From assembly GCA_029202445.1 (NCBI GenBank), contig CP119321.1, positions 1,054,001 to 1,118,000 on the forward strand: a DNA stretch of 64,000 bases. Direction: 5' to 3'. A program made the position numbers and the translations under genes. Positions 7,579 to 17,200 of this stretch are shown in pieces (position 1 is the first letter of the stretch; each line of letters opens with the position of its first letter). The stretch is from Candidatus Microbacterium phytovorans. GTDB taxonomy: Bacteria > Actinomycetota > Actinomycetes > Actinomycetales > Microbacteriaceae. The notes under the pieces are model-generated. The model made no database searches. It was not told where the DNA came from and saw only the letters and a program-made list of their open reading frames with translations.

Positions 7579-9624
7579 CTATGCCGTGACGGCTACTGCC
7601 GGCACGTCCGCCGCCCCGTCGATAACCTCGGCCGGACGCCGGCGAGCGAACCGCTTCAGCACGACCACGAGCACCGCACTGACGACCGTACCGAGGGCGA
7701 TCGAGAGCAGCCACAGCCAGAAGTTGTCGATGGCGAAGAAGACGAACACGCCGCCGTGCGGAGCCTTCGACGTGACGGCGAACGCCATCGACAGTGCACC
7801 CGTGATCGCGCCGCCGACCATCGCGGCCGGGATGACGCGGAAGACGTCCGCGGCGGCGAACGGAATGGCGCCCTCGGAGATGAACGCCGCGCCGAGGAGC
7901 CACGCAGCCTTACCGTTCTCGCGTTCGGGCTTCGAGAAGAGCTTCCGGTCGAGAATGGTCGAGGCCAGCGCCATCGCCAACGGCGGCACCATGCCCGCGG
8001 CCATGACGGCCGCCATGATCTGCAGGTAGCGCTCATCCCCCGCGATGCCGGCAGCGAGGTTCGCCGTGGCGAACCCGTAGGCCACCTTGTTGACGGGACC
8101 ACCGAGGTCGAAGCACATCATGAGGCCGAGGATCACGCCGAGAAGCACCACACCCGCGCCGGTCAGGCTGCTCAGCCAGTCGTTCAGAGCGGCGGTGAGC
8201 CAGGCGATGGGTCCACCGAGCACCATGAGCATGAGACCGGACGCGAAGATGGAGCCCAACAGCGGGATGATCACGACCGGCATGAGGCCGCGGAGCCAAC
8301 GAGGTACGTCAAGGCTGTTCAACCACCACGCGGCAAGACCCGCCAGCAGACCGCCGACGATACCGCCGAGGAAGCCGGCGCCCATGAGGGAGGCGACCGC
8401 ACCGGCCACGAAACCGGGGGCGATACCCGGTCGATCGGCCATGCCGTACGCGATGTAGCCCGCGAGAGCAGGGACGAGGAAGCCGAACGACGCCGCACCG
8501 ATGACGAACGCCACCGATCCGAGGTACTGCCCGAGCGGACCGAACATCGAGGTGATGTTCTCCGTCGGCAGGTTCCACAGCGAATTGTTGAGCACGACGT
8601 CCTGAGCGTTGTCCGTGACGTTGTAGTTGCCCAGCAGGAAGCCGAGCGCGATGAGCAGACCACCACCGGCGACGAACGGGATCATGTAGCTGACGCCGGT
8701 GAGGAGTGCGCGCTTGACGGTGCCCCCGAGCGACGTCGGCGCAGCCGACGCGGTCGCGCCCGTCGCGGCGGCGGCCGCCACCCGCGGCGCGGCGGGGTTC
8801 TTGGCCGCAGCCACCGCTTCGGCGATCAGCTGCGACGGCTGCTCGATGCCGCGCTTGACACCCGCGCGCACGACGGGCTTGCCGGCGAACCGCTGCTGCT
8901 CGCGCACGTCCACGTCGACGGCGAAGATGACGGCATCCGCCTGTTCGATGATTCCGGAGTCGATCGCCTTGTAGCCGCTCGAGCCCTGCGGCTCGACGAC
9001 GAGATCGACGCCGTCCTTCTCACCGGCTGCCGTCAGCGCGTCGGCGGCCATGAAGGTGTGGGCGATGCCGGTGGCGCAGGCGGTCACCGCGACGATGCGG
9101 GCAGGGCGCCCGTCGATCTGGTGCGCCGCGTCGGCCTCGACGGCGGCCGGTGCACTGGCCGATGCGGCGGGGGCGCCGGAGACGGCAGTGGTGACGAGCG
9201 CCACGACGTCCGCGGGGGTAGCTGCGGTGCGAAGTCCCGTCGTGAAGTCGTCGCGCATGAAGCTGCGGGCCAGCTGCGAGAGGACGGCCAGGTGTTCCTC
9301 GGCTGCCGTGTCGGGCGCAGCGATGAGGAAGACGAGGTCGGCAGGGCCGTCGGGTGCCCCGAAGTCCACGCCGGGCGTGAGCCGCGCGAACGCGAGCGTC
9401 GCCTGCGTGACGGCGGCGCTCTTCGCGTGCGGGATGGCGATCCCGCCGGGGAGCCCGGTCTCGTCCTTCTGCTCACGGGCCCACGCGTCGGCCGCGAGCG
9501 CCGCAGCGTCGGTGGCTCGGCCCTGAGCGGCGACGCGCGCCGCGAGGGCCTCGATGACAGCGCGCTTGTCGCTGCCGAGCGGTTCGTCGAGACTGACGAG
9601 CTCCGCGGTGATGATCTCTGTCAC
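7579..9624 (-). CDS. fruA: Fructose-specific PTS permease, EIIABC fusion
   Basis: 681-residue fusion that imports fructose and phosphorylates it to fructose-1-phosphate. Order: EIIA about 1-150 (phospho-His66 in GIAIPHAKS), an Ala/Pro-rich linker, EIIB about 172-275 (phospho-Cys183 in VTACATGIAHTFMAA), another Ala-rich linker, and EIIC from about 300 with eight or more membrane segments (SYMIPFVAGGGLLIALGF). The start is GTG 9624, placed by a strong GGAGGT ribosome-binding site; a longer in-frame extension would overlap fruK. It follows fruK by 29 bp. Confidence 0.96.
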   Translation of the reverse strand: MTEIITAELVSLDEPLGSDKRAVIEALAARVAAQGRATDAAALAADAWAREQKDETGLPGGIAIPHAKSAAVTQATLAFARLTPGVDFGAPDGPADLVFLIAAPDTAAEEHLAVLSQLARSFMRDDFTTGLRTAATPADVVALVTTAVSGAPAASASAPAAVEADAAHQIDGRPARIVAVTACATGIAHTFMAADALTAAGEKDGVDLVVEPQGSSGYKAIDSGIIEQADAVIFAVDVDVREQQRFAGKPVVRAGVKRGIEQPSQLIAEAVAAAKNPAAPRVAAAAATGATASAAPTSLGGTVKRALLTGVSYMIPFVAGGGLLIALGFLLGNYNVTDNAQDVVLNNSLWNLPTENITSMFGPLGQYLGSVAFVIGAASFGFLVPALAGYIAYGMADRPGIAPGFVAGAVASLMGAGFLGGIVGGLLAGLAAWWLNSLDVPRWLRGLMPVVIIPLLGSIFASGLMLMVLGGPIAWLTAALNDWLSSLTGAGVVLLGVILGLMMCFDLGGPVNKVAYGFATANLAAGIAGDERYLQIMAAVMAAGMVPPLAMALASTILDRKLFSKPERENGKAAWLLGAAFISEGAIPFAAADVFRVIPAAMVGGAITGALSMAFAVTSKAPHGGVFVFFAIDNFWLWLLSIALGTVVSAVLVVVLKRFARRRPAEVIDGAADVPAVAVTA

Positions 9625-9653
9625 GGTGACCTCCAGTGGTCGGGTTGTGTGCG

Positions 9654-10601
9654 TTACGAGAGCGGACGGACCGGCACGTCGCCGGGGGGAAGGTCGTGGG
9701 GGGCGGGCGCCTGCGTCCCGGGCAGGGATGCCGCGGCGGAGCCGTAGCGGATGCCGCCGCGCACGCGCTCTTCGGGCGGTGCTCCCGCGGCCCCGGCGAG
9801 GAGGTAGCCGGCGAGGGAGCTGTCGCCCGCCCCCACGGTGCTCCGCACCTGGATCGGCGGCGGGGTGCCGTGCCATGCGCCGTCAGCCGTGACGAGGACG
9901 GCGCCGTCGCCACCGAGCGTCACGAAGGCCGCCCCCACCTTCTCGGGGACGAGCTTGCGCGCGACGGGTAGGACGGCCTCGGCGAGCGGCGCCCCGGGCT
10001 CGATCGCGATGCCCGCCAGTGCGGCGAGCTCGTCCTCGTTCGGCTTGATGAGGTCGGGATGGCCGTGCTCGACCACGGCGCGCAGCGCGGCGCCCGACGT
10101 GTCCACCGCGATCGCCGGTGCGTGGGCGCCCCAGCGGGCGCGAACGGCACGAATGAGGTGAACGTAGTAGTCGTCGGGCAGCCCCGGGGCCAGCGAGCCC
10201 GCGAGCACGAGCCAGTCGGCTCCCCCGGCCGTCTCGACAACGGCATCCGCCAGTGCGGAGGCATCCTCTTCGGTCAGCGAGATGCCGGGAAGATTGAGTT
10301 TCGTGGTCACGCCTTCGGGGTCGGCGATGGTGAGATTCGCCCGCGCCGGTCCGTGCACGCGCACCGTGCGCACCGGCAGCCGCGCGCCGCGCAGTGCGGC
10401 CGCGAAGGGGTCGCTCTCGTCGAGCGGCAGCACGGCGATGGTCGGGTGTCCGGCGGCTGCGACCACCCGTGCGACGTTGATGCCCTTGCCGCCCGCGTCT
10501 TCCCGCGATCCGACGGCGGCCTGCACTTCGCCGACGCGCAGCGGCTCGCCGATGCTGATCGTGCGATCCAGTGACGGATTGGTGGTGACGGTGACGATCA
10601 T
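9654..10601 (-). CDS. fruK: 1-phosphofructokinase
   Basis: 315-residue PfkB-family sugar kinase that phosphorylates fructose-1-phosphate to fructose-1,6-bisphosphate. The N-terminus MIVTVTTNPSLDRTI and the motif DAGGKGINVARVV are typical of FruK. The catalytic/anion-hole motif GAGDSSLAGYLLAG lies near residue 255. The start overlaps the stop of the upstream fruR by 4 bp (ATGA), so the two are translationally coupled. Confidence 0.95.
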   Translation of the reverse strand: MIVTVTTNPSLDRTISIGEPLRVGEVQAAVGSREDAGGKGINVARVVAAAGHPTIAVLPLDESDPFAAALRGARLPVRTVRVHGPARANLTIADPEGVTTKLNLPGISLTEEDASALADAVVETAGGADWLVLAGSLAPGLPDDYYVHLIRAVRARWGAHAPAIAVDTSGAALRAVVEHGHPDLIKPNEDELAALAGIAIEPGAPLAEAVLPVARKLVPEKVGAAFVTLGGDGAVLVTADGAWHGTPPPIQVRSTVGAGDSSLAGYLLAGAAGAPPEERVRGGIRYGSAAASLPGTQAPAPHDLPPGDVPVRPLS

Positions 10602-11380
10602 GCGACATGCACCTCGACTTCGGCGTCGTCGAGCGCACGAGCGAGGTCACCGCGGGGCTCGGCGTCGGTGATGAGAACGTCGACGGCCGACAGCGGTGCA
10701 AAGGAGACAAGGAGTTCGGCATCGAACTTCTCGGCATCCGCGACGACCACGACCCGTCGCGCCGCGGCGACAACGGCGCGCTTGACGGCTGCCTCGTCCG
10801 GGTCGGGGGTGCTCAGTCCGAACGCGGCGGAGATGCCGTTGACGCCGACGAGAGCGACGTCCGGACGCAGTCGCGAGACCGCCTCCACCGTCTGGGCGCC
10901 CACGGCCGCGGCGGTGAGTCCGCGCACACGTCCGCCGATCGCGGTGAGACCGACCGCTGGGGAGCCGGCGAGCGTGTGCGCCACCGTCATCGAGTGCGTC
11001 ACGACCTCGAGCCCGGTGCCGACGGCGGTCTCCCGGGCGAGGAGCTGGGCGATGGCCGCGGTCGTCGTGCCGGCGTCGAGGTAGACGGCGCCGTCGAGAC
11101 CGTTGCCGAGGAGATCGACAGCGGCGCGAGCGATCGCCTGCTTCGCTCCGCTGCGGACACCGGTGCGCTCGGCGAGAGAGCGCTCGACGGTGCTCGCACG
11201 CGTGCGGCTGACGGCGCCGCCGTGCACGCGCCGCACGAGACCCGTGCGTTCGAGGTGGGCGAGGTCGCGGCGCACGGTCTCCGTGGTGACGCCGAATCGA
11301 TCCGCCAGATCGACGACCGCGACACGTCCGTCGGCGGCGATCAGCTGCTCGATCTGCTGCTGGCGCTCCGTTGCGTACAT
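10598..11380 (-). CDS. fruR: DeoR/GlpR-family repressor of the fructose operon
   Basis: 260-residue DeoR-family regulator: N-terminal winged HTH (MYATERQQQIEQLI, then VTTETVRRDLAHLERTGLVR) and a C-terminal sugar-phosphate sensing domain (VYLDAGTTTAAIAQLL, LVGVNGISAAFGLSTPD). ATG 11380 follows GGAGGACCAC. It is the first gene of the fruR-fruK-fruA-ptsH operon and probably represses its own promoter, where repeats lie about 20-55 bp upstream. Fructose-1-phosphate is the usual inducer in this setting (family knowledge). Confidence 0.93.
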   Translation of the reverse strand: MYATERQQQIEQLIAADGRVAVVDLADRFGVTTETVRRDLAHLERTGLVRRVHGGAVSRTRASTVERSLAERTGVRSGAKQAIARAAVDLLGNGLDGAVYLDAGTTTAAIAQLLARETAVGTGLEVVTHSMTVAHTLAGSPAVGLTAIGGRVRGLTAAAVGAQTVEAVSRLRPDVALVGVNGISAAFGLSTPDPDEAAVKRAVVAAARRVVVVADAEKFDAELLVSFAPLSAVDVLITDAEPRGDLARALDDAEVEVHVA

Positions 11381-11400
11381 GTGGTCCTCCTTGAACAAGC

Positions 11401-11436
11401 CACACATTACAACACATACCAACATGTCACAACAGG
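11401..11436 (-). promoter_or_regulatory. Putative FruR operator: phased TGTTG repeats
   Basis: The minus strand carries TGTTGTGACA, TGTTGGTATG and TGTTGTAATG, three near-identical blocks spaced about one helical turn apart, directly before fruR. AT-rich repeats of this kind are typical DeoR-family operators and include candidate -10 sequences. Confidence 0.55.
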
Positions 11437-11488
11437 CGGATGCCAACGACCGCATCGCACGGCAGTGCCCGCCCCACACTCCCGCCGC

Positions 11489-11530
11489 AACGACGAAGGT
11501 CCCGGCCAGTCGGCCGGGACCTTCGTCGTT
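11489..11530 (-). terminator. Terminator after the oxygenase-like gene
   Basis: Perfect hairpin with 19-bp arms (AACGACGAAGGTCCCGGCC and its complement) and a 4-nt loop, 11 bp after the stop codon at 11541. There is no strong U-tract. Confidence 0.75.
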
Positions 11531-11540
11531 ATCGCGAGGC

Positions 11541-12314
11541 TCAGGCCTCGCTCATCACCGTCACTTCCTTCTGTCCGCGGGCCGCGAGGGCGGCAGCGCG
11601 CGCGGCGAGGCGGCGAGCCTGCTCCGCCTGACCGGCGTCGAGCTCCTCCTGGTCGACCGGGAAGCTCTCGACGCGGTTCACGCCGTTGTACTTCTCGATG
11701 TAGGCGTCGAGCTCGGGGCCGCTCGTCCACGAGGTGATCAGGCAGTAGCGGGGCGCGTCGCCGTGGTGCGTCGCCGCGTGCCACAGCCGCTGGGTGTCGA
11801 TGATCAGCTGCGCGCCGGCGGGGAGCGCGATGCGCGTCTCCTCGCTCGGATCGGTGCGGTTCTCCCGGAGGACGAAGAAGCTGTCCTTGTCGTCGGTGAG
11901 GTTGAAGAAGCTGCGGACGACCCATCCCGTACCGTCGGGGTTCAGGCGGTTGTTGTCGTCCTGGTGCAGGTTGTAGAGGCAGTCGGCGTACGTGTTCGGC
12001 TGCAGTTCGATGATGCGGCAGCGGCCGACGTTCGAGCCCGGCTCGAGGGCGCGCTCCGTGAGCGTGGGCGCGATGGCGGTCTGCGAGTCGATCCAGACGC
12101 CGTCCTTGTCGGTGCGCGGCGGCTTGTGGTTCCAGAACCCGTTGCACTCGATCTCACCCTTGGCGGACGCGAGCGGCGCGAAGCGCGTGTCACCGGAGGA
12201 CTTCCAGTCGACGTACTCGACGTCGAGCCACTCCTTCGGATCGATCTCCTTGTTGTAGCGATCGAGAACGACGTAACCCGTCTCCTCGAGATGCTTCGAC
12301 TTGATGTAACCCAT
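11541..12314 (-). CDS. Orphan Fe(II)/2-oxoglutarate-dioxygenase-like protein
   Basis: 257-residue soluble protein I cannot assign to a named family. Visible features fit a double-stranded beta-helix oxygenase: HQD at 117-119 in LYNLHQDDNN, a distal histidine at about 179-184 (RLWHAATHHG) and Arg189 (APRYCLITSW) where 2-oxoglutarate binders carry one. The C-terminal 40 residues are a charged, Ala-rich helix. It stands alone with its own terminator, and a DtxR/IdeR-like box lies about 50 bp before the start, so iron-repressed expression is likely. Could instead be a cupin-like protein without catalysis. Confidence 0.6.
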   Translation of the reverse strand: MGYIKSKHLEETGYVVLDRYNKEIDPKEWLDVEYVDWKSSGDTRFAPLASAKGEIECNGFWNHKPPRTDKDGVWIDSQTAIAPTLTERALEPGSNVGRCRIIELQPNTYADCLYNLHQDDNNRLNPDGTGWVVRSFFNLTDDKDSFFVLRENRTDPSEETRIALPAGAQLIIDTQRLWHAATHHGDAPRYCLITSWTSGPELDAYIEKYNGVNRVESFPVDQEELDAGQAEQARRLAARAAALAARGQKEVTVMSEA

Positions 12315-12363
12315 GACGAATCATGCCCTTTCCGCGGACCAGCGAAGTTTTTACAGGCCCGAC

Positions 12364-12382
12364 TTAGGCAAGCCTACAGAGC
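12364..12382. promoter_or_regulatory. Putative DtxR/IdeR iron box
   Basis: TTAGGCAAGCCTAC has the TAGG...CCTA dyad of actinobacterial iron boxes (consensus TTAGGTTAGGCTAACCTAA; about 12 of 19 positions match). It lies between two divergent starts, 50 bp from the oxygenase-like gene and 55 bp from the restriction gene, so it could affect either. Confidence 0.55.
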
Positions 12383-12437
12383 CGTCCGCGGGGGCCGATT
12401 AGACTCGTCGGGGGTTCCGAGGAGCGATACGGAGAAC

Positions 12438-14450
12438 ATGAGCACTGCCACGAATGTCGATGCCACCGCCGTCAACACGATCGCGTGGCTCTCGGCATCC
12501 GAGACCACGATCGTGGTCCCCGTCTATCAGCGTCAGTACCGCTGGGACATCGGCGGGTGCGAGCAGTTGCTCCACGACATCCGCGCTGTCGCCGATACCG
12601 ACGACGGGCACACCCACTTCATCGGCTCGATCCTGTCCACCGCGTCGACCACCGCATCCGACGATGCTCACCTCGTGCTGATCGACGGTCAGCAGCGCAT
12701 CACGACCCTCATGCTGCTCGTCGCGGCGCTCCACCACACCCTCGTCGACGACGACCCCGCACTCGCGGCGGAGCTCGCGCGCGTGCTCGTGCGCGACGGC
12801 GACCGGAGCCGCACGAAGCTGCGACCGCACCGGGCGTGGGCCGACGTGTTCGAGAGCGTCGTCCTCGACCGCCGCTCCCCCGACGACGCACAGCGCGAGT
12901 CGCGGTTCGACGACAACTACGCCTTCTTCCGCAGTCAGATCCGACCCGACGAGGCCGCACGCATCTGGCGCGGGCTCCAGAAGCTCGAGCACGTGTCGAT
13001 CACCCTGGGTGCCGACGCCAACGCGCAGCAGATCTTCGAAAGCCTCAACTCCACGGGCGAACCGTTGCGCGACCACGAACTCATCCACAACTACGTGCTG
13101 ATGGGGTTGTCTCACGCCGAACAGAGCGAGATCGAGAACGACTACTGGCTCCCGATCGAGCAGAACACCGGTGAGCAGATCGGCTCGTTCTGGCGCCACT
13201 ACCTCGTCATGCTGACAGGGCGTGAGGTCGCCGTCGTGGGCGAGCGCGGCGTCTACGACGCCTTCCGCCACGAGTTCCCCCGCCTGGGGATCGACACGCT
13301 GCGTGTCCACGCCCGCCGATGGCGCGAACTGTCGGAGATCTACCGCACACTGCTCGATCCCACACTTGCCCCCGACCCGGAGATCGGCCGACAGCTCGCC
13401 TACCTCAACACCTTCGGCCGCGGCATGTACCCCCTCGTCATGCGGCTCTACCGTGACCACCTCGCGGGCACGCTGAGCGTCGACGAGCTCATCGCGTCGA
13501 CCGAGCACCTCCAGTCGCTCCTGCTGCGCCGCAAGGTCGTCGGCCTCTCCAACGACCGCTTGGTCGCCCGGCTCTGCCGCGCCGCCGATGAGGGCCGCGA
13601 CGCACTCGTCCACGCCATCGCCCGCATCACGCCGTCCGATGAGCGCGCCCGCGTCGGCCTGAAGTACAGCGACCTCCCCCACGCACCGTATGTGCTGGGA
13701 CGCCTTGCGGGCGTGGACGAACACGACGGACTCGACGTCGACCACGTGGTCCCGCTCGCCCCGAGCGACGACTGGACCGGCGACGGCGTCCGCCGCTGGG
13801 CGGACTACACCGACGACGAGCAGAACGCGCATCGGGCGCTCGCGCAGACCCTCGGCAACCTGGTGCTCCTCGAAGGCGACCTGTTCGATCGCGCGTTCGA
13901 CGCCCCCTTCCCCGCCAAGCGCGACGTCTACGCCCGCAGCGCCGTCGTCCCCACCTCCGAGCTGGCTCTCGAACCGTCGTGGAACACGGCAGCGATCGCG
14001 GCACGCACCGAGAACCTCACGGCGCGCTTCGTGCAGGTGTGGGAGCGTCCGGCCGTCGTCGGGATCGACGACGACAACCTCACCCCCATCCTGGACGCCA
14101 AGAAGCGCCGCGGGTGGCCCCGGGGATGGCAGCGCGAGTTCGACTACGTGGAGTTCCGCGGCGAGCACTGGGAGGTCAAGGACGTCCGCTACCTCTTCAA
14201 CCGGGTGTTCAAGCGGTTGTGGGCCGACTCGCGTCAGAGCGTCATCGACTTCAGCGCACGCCGCGGCGGGCCGCTCTACCCCTCGATGGCGTGGAACGGC
14301 CAGTGGGACGAAGTCGCCGACGGTCAGTACCTCTACATGGGGTGGGACTCGAAGTACATGATGACCGCCGTGCAGGGCGTGCTCGACGAGGCCGGCTGGG
14401 CGTCGGAGGTGTTCCTGAAGTACTCCTACATCGGGGATGCGATGCCGTGA
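12438..14450 (+). CDS. Single-chain GmrSD-like DUF262/DUF1524 protein, putative type IV restriction enzyme
   Basis: 670 residues. The N-terminal DUF262 domain has VPVYQRQYRW at 27-36 and the catalytic DGQQR at 83-87. A helical middle follows. A DUF1524 HNH nuclease motif begins at about 432 (LDVDHVVPLAP, D435/H436), with the matching Asn in LGNLVLLEGDLF near 473. A C-terminal ~110-residue region I do not recognise (EFRGEHWEVKDVRYLF ... QYLYMGWDSKYM) may be a sensor domain. Known relatives: GmrSD, BrxU and SspE, which use NTP and cut modified phage DNA. No DNA-modification or BREX genes are nearby. ATG 12438 follows GGAGAAC. Confidence 0.82.
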   Translation: MSTATNVDATAVNTIAWLSASETTIVVPVYQRQYRWDIGGCEQLLHDIRAVADTDDGHTHFIGSILSTASTTASDDAHLVLIDGQQRITTLMLLVAALHHTLVDDDPALAAELARVLVRDGDRSRTKLRPHRAWADVFESVVLDRRSPDDAQRESRFDDNYAFFRSQIRPDEAARIWRGLQKLEHVSITLGADANAQQIFESLNSTGEPLRDHELIHNYVLMGLSHAEQSEIENDYWLPIEQNTGEQIGSFWRHYLVMLTGREVAVVGERGVYDAFRHEFPRLGIDTLRVHARRWRELSEIYRTLLDPTLAPDPEIGRQLAYLNTFGRGMYPLVMRLYRDHLAGTLSVDELIASTEHLQSLLLRRKVVGLSNDRLVARLCRAADEGRDALVHAIARITPSDERARVGLKYSDLPHAPYVLGRLAGVDEHDGLDVDHVVPLAPSDDWTGDGVRRWADYTDDEQNAHRALAQTLGNLVLLEGDLFDRAFDAPFPAKRDVYARSAVVPTSELALEPSWNTAAIAARTENLTARFVQVWERPAVVGIDDDNLTPILDAKKRRGWPRGWQREFDYVEFRGEHWEVKDVRYLFNRVFKRLWADSRQSVIDFSARRGGPLYPSMAWNGQWDEVADGQYLYMGWDSKYMMTAVQGVLDEAGWASEVFLKYSYIGDAMP

Positions 14451-14496
14451 CAGCGCCGCGCGGACCACGTCCGTGCGGCATTCCCCGGGGAAACGC

Positions 14497-14522
14497 AAAA
14501 CCCCCGCGTGAGCGGGGGTTTT
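14497..14522. terminator. Terminator between the GmrSD-like gene and tRNA-Gln
   Basis: Perfect hairpin, arms AAAACCCCCGC and GCGGGGGTTTT with loop GTGA. It ends in T-runs on both strands, so it serves the plus-strand restriction gene and the minus-strand tRNA. Confidence 0.88.
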
Positions 14523-14527
14523 CCTTG

Positions 14528-14599
14528 CTGGGGTACCTGGACTCGAACCAAGAACAACTGAACCAGAATCAGCCGTGTTGCCAATTACACCATACCCCA
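14528..14599 (-). tRNA. tRNA-Gln (anticodon CTG)
   Basis: 72-nt minus-strand tRNA without encoded CCA. The acceptor pairs TGGGGTA with TACCCCA, the T-arm reads TTGGTTCGAGTCCAG, and the anticodon stem GCTGA/TCAGT flanks loop TTCTGGT with CTG at 34-36. It sits immediately downstream of gltX. Confidence 0.94.
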
Positions 14600-14688
14600 A
14601 GGGCTGTGCGACGTGAGTCGCACCGAGGATCGAGTCTACCCGACGCCGGGAGCCTCTCCAAACCGGAACGGCCCCGGGCGTTTCGCGC

Positions 14689-16203
14689 TCACACGTCGCG
14701 CGAGGCGAGCGCCCGCAGCCGTCGGAGCGTCTCGGTCTTCCCGAGGAGCTCCATCGACTCGAACAGCGGCGGGGAGACGCGCCGGCCGCTGAGGGCGACT
14801 CGGAGCGGTCCGTACGCGACGCGGGGCTTGAGGCCGAGGCCGTCGATGAGCGCCGCCGAGAGGGCCTGCTGAATGGGCGTCGCCTGGAAGTCCGACTCGC
14901 TGAGCGGCTCCAGGGCGGCAGCGGATGCCTTCAGCACCTCGTTCGCGTTGGCGGGAAGGCCCCCGAGGGCGTCGTCGTCGTAGGCGACCTCGTCGCGGAA
15001 GAGGAAGCCGAGAAGTCCCGGCGCCTCCCCCAGCAACTGCATGCGCTCCTGGACGAGCGGGGCCGCGGCATCCAGGAGGCGCTGCTGCTCGGCGGTGGGC
15101 GGCTCGGCGACGAGGTTCGCCGCGGCGAGGTACGGCACGAGGCGGGCGGCGAAGTCCTCGGGCGCCAGCATGCGGATGTGGTCGCCGTTGATCGACTCGG
15201 CCTTCTTCTGATCGAAGCGGGCGGGGTTCGGGTTCACGTCGGCGATGTCGAAGGCCGCCGTGAACTCGTCGAGGGAGAACACGTCACGGTCGGCCGCGAT
15301 CGACCAGCCGAGGAGCGCCAGATAGTTGAGGAGCCCTTCGTGGATGAAGCCCTTCTCGCGCTGCAGGAACAGATCGGCCTGCGGGTCGCGCTTGGACAGC
15401 TTCTTGTTCCCGGTCTCTCCCAGCACGAGGGGCATGTGCCCGAAACGCGGAACGAACGTCGTGACGCCCGCGTCGATCAGCGCCGCATACAGCGCGAGCT
15501 GACGGGCCGTGGAAGGCATGAGGTCTTCGCCGCGGATGACGTGGGTGATGCCCATGAGGGCGTCGTCGACCGGGTTGGTGAACGTGTACAGCGCCTGCCC
15601 TCCGGCCCGCACGACGACGAAGTCGGGGAACGACCCGGCAGGGAAGGTCACCTCACCGCGGATCAGATCGACATAGGTGAGGTCGCGGTCGGGAACCCGC
15701 AGGCGCCATGCCGGCTCACGGCCCTCCGCCCGGAAGGCCGCGCGCTCCTCGTCGGTGAGATGCCGGTCGTGGTTGTCGTAGCCCAACTGCTTCGCGCGAC
15801 CGTTCGCCTCGTTGCGCGCGTCGATCTCCTCCGCCGTCGAGTACGACTCGTAGACCGCTCCGGCCGCGATGAGCGTGTCGAGCACGCCCGCATAGATCTC
15901 GGACCGCTGCGACTGGCGATAGGGGCCGTGCGGTCCGCCCTTCTCCACGCCCTCGTCCCAGTCGATCTTCAACCAGGTCAGCGCGTCGACGAGCTGACGA
16001 TAGCTCTCCTCGCTGTCGCGGGCGGCGTCGGTGTCTTCGACGCGGAACACGAGCTTGCCCCCGGTGTGACGCGCATAGGCCCAGTTGTAGAGGGCAGTGC
16101 GGATCATGCCGACGTGCGGCAGCCCCGTCGGCGACGGGCAGAACCGCACGCGGACATCGGTTCCGGAGGCGGTGGTGGTACGAGGATCGATCGCGGCAGA
16201 CAT
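14689..16203 (-). CDS. gltX: Glutamyl-tRNA synthetase
   Basis: 504-residue class I synthetase charging tRNA-Glu (and often tRNA-Gln by misacylation in bacteria that use GatCAB). The HIGH-type motif lies in [16 protein letters not shown] near residue 24, and the KMSKS-type motif is [12 protein letters not shown]. Length is typical. ATG 16203 is chosen; the upstream in-frame extension is out of family. The tRNA-Gln gene next to it is a notable pairing. Confidence 0.97.
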   Translation of the reverse strand: MSAAIDPRTTTASGTDVRVRFCPSPTGLPHVGMIRTALYNWAYARHTGGKLVFRVEDTDAARDSEESYRQLVDALTWLKIDWDEGVEKGGPHGPYRQSQRSEIYAGVLDTLIAAGAVYESYSTAEEIDARNEANGRAKQLGYDNHDRHLTDEERAAFRAEGREPAWRLRVPDRDLTYVDLIRGEVTFPAGSFPDFVVVRAGGQALYTFTNPVDDALMGITHVIRGEDLMPSTARQLALYAALIDAGVTTFVPRFGHMPLVLGETGNKKLSKRDPQADLFLQREKGFIHEGLLNYLALLGWSIAADRDVFSLDEFTAAFDIADVNPNPARFDQKKAESINGDHIRMLAPEDFAARLVPYLAAANLVAEPPTAEQQRLLDAAAPLVQERMQLLGEAPGLLGFLFRDEVAYDDDALGGLPANANEVLKASAAALEPLSESDFQATPIQQALSAALIDGLGLKPRVAYGPLRVALSGRRVSPPLFESMELLGKTETLRRLRALASRDV

Positions 16204-16213
16204 CCGCACCAGT

Positions 16214-17188
16214 CTAGTTCTGCAACGCCGTTCGCTCCGTCGCCGGCGCGGCCCCCGTCGTGGCGACGGCGACGGCGCGCGCGAGCACCGACAGCACCAC
16301 CGCGACCGCGGGTACCCGCTCCGCGCCGTGGGCCGTGACGGCGTGAATCGTCCGCTCCTCTCCCGGCGGCAGTCGCCGGGTGACGACACCGGGCAGCGGC
16401 GGGAAGGAGGCGACTCCCAGTGCGGGAAGCGTCGCCACACCGATCCCCTGCGCGACGAGGCCTTCGACGGCGACCACATTGTCGGTTTCGAAGCCGATGT
16501 GCGGCTCGAAGCCCGCTCGACCGCACAGCTCCAGAAGGTGACCCCGGCAGCGAGGACATCCGGCGATCCAGTTCTCGCTCGCGAGCACCGCGGGGTGGAC
16601 CACGTCGTCGTCCGCCGCAGGATGCCCGTCGGGCAGCACCACGAGCAGCTCGTCAGTGCCCACCCGACGCACGGCCAGTCCACGGGCGCTGGCCCCGTGC
16701 GGGTCGTCTCGGTCGCCGGGATACGAGAAGGTGAGCGCGATGTCGGCGCGATCCTCCCTCACCGCGGTGACCGCTTCCGGCGGCTCGGCCTCGACGTAGG
16801 TGATCGTGATGCCGGGATGGCTCGCCGTGAGAGTGGCGAGAACCCGCGGCAGAATCGTCGGCGTCGCGGACGGAAAACCCACGATGCGCACCGTGGCCGT
16901 GCGGAGGCCACGAAGCTCGTCGAGCTCGCCCGCCACGGCTTCCAGCGCGGTGGCGACAGCGGGCGCATGGCGGGCCAGCACCCTTCCCGCCTCCGTCAGG
17001 CGCACCCCACGACCGACACGCTCCACGAGGGGAAGACCCAGGCGGGCCTCGACGCGCCGCATCTGCTGACTCACCGCAGGCTGGCTGTACCCGAGCGCCT
17101 GAGCCGCCGCCGTCAGAGAGCCGGTGTCGGCGATGGCCTTCACGAGCCGCAGAGTCTGCGCATCGATCGGTGCGTCAGCGTCGGTCAT
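16214..17188 (-). CDS. LysR-family transcriptional regulator
   Basis: 324 residues with an N-terminal winged HTH ([20 protein letters not shown], then [19 protein letters not shown]) and a periplasmic-binding-protein-like effector domain. It is divergent from a class V aminotransferase across about 80 bp, the standard layout for a LysR regulator and its target. Effector unknown. The downstream gltX start is only 10 bp away, so readthrough is possible. Confidence 0.9.
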   Translation of the reverse strand: MTDADAPIDAQTLRLVKAIADTGSLTAAAQALGYSQPAVSQQMRRVEARLGLPLVERVGRGVRLTEAGRVLARHAPAVATALEAVAGELDELRGLRTATVRIVGFPSATPTILPRVLATLTASHPGITITYVEAEPPEAVTAVREDRADIALTFSYPGDRDDPHGASARGLAVRRVGTDELLVVLPDGHPAADDDVVHPAVLASENWIAGCPRCRGHLLELCGRAGFEPHIGFETDNVVAVEGLVAQGIGVATLPALGVASFPPLPGVVTRRLPPGEERTIHAVTAHGAERVPAVAVVLSVLARAVAVATTGAAPATERTALQN

Positions 17189-17200
17189 GGCATTACATAA

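Noticed and set aside
7276-9747. 823-codon plus-strand ORF
   Set aside because: Antisense shadow of fruA caused by high GC; no ribosome-binding site and the low-complexity Arg/Glu/Asp-rich translation typical of such shadows.
12399-14600. 733-codon minus-strand ORF opposite the GmrSD-like gene
   Set aside because: Shadow with Val/Glu/Asp-biased composition and no recognisable domain; it would read through tRNA-Gln.
16104-16559. Continuation of gltX upstream of 16203
   Set aside because: The extension overlaps the LysR gene and does not resemble any synthetase; ATG 16203 gives a full-length family member.
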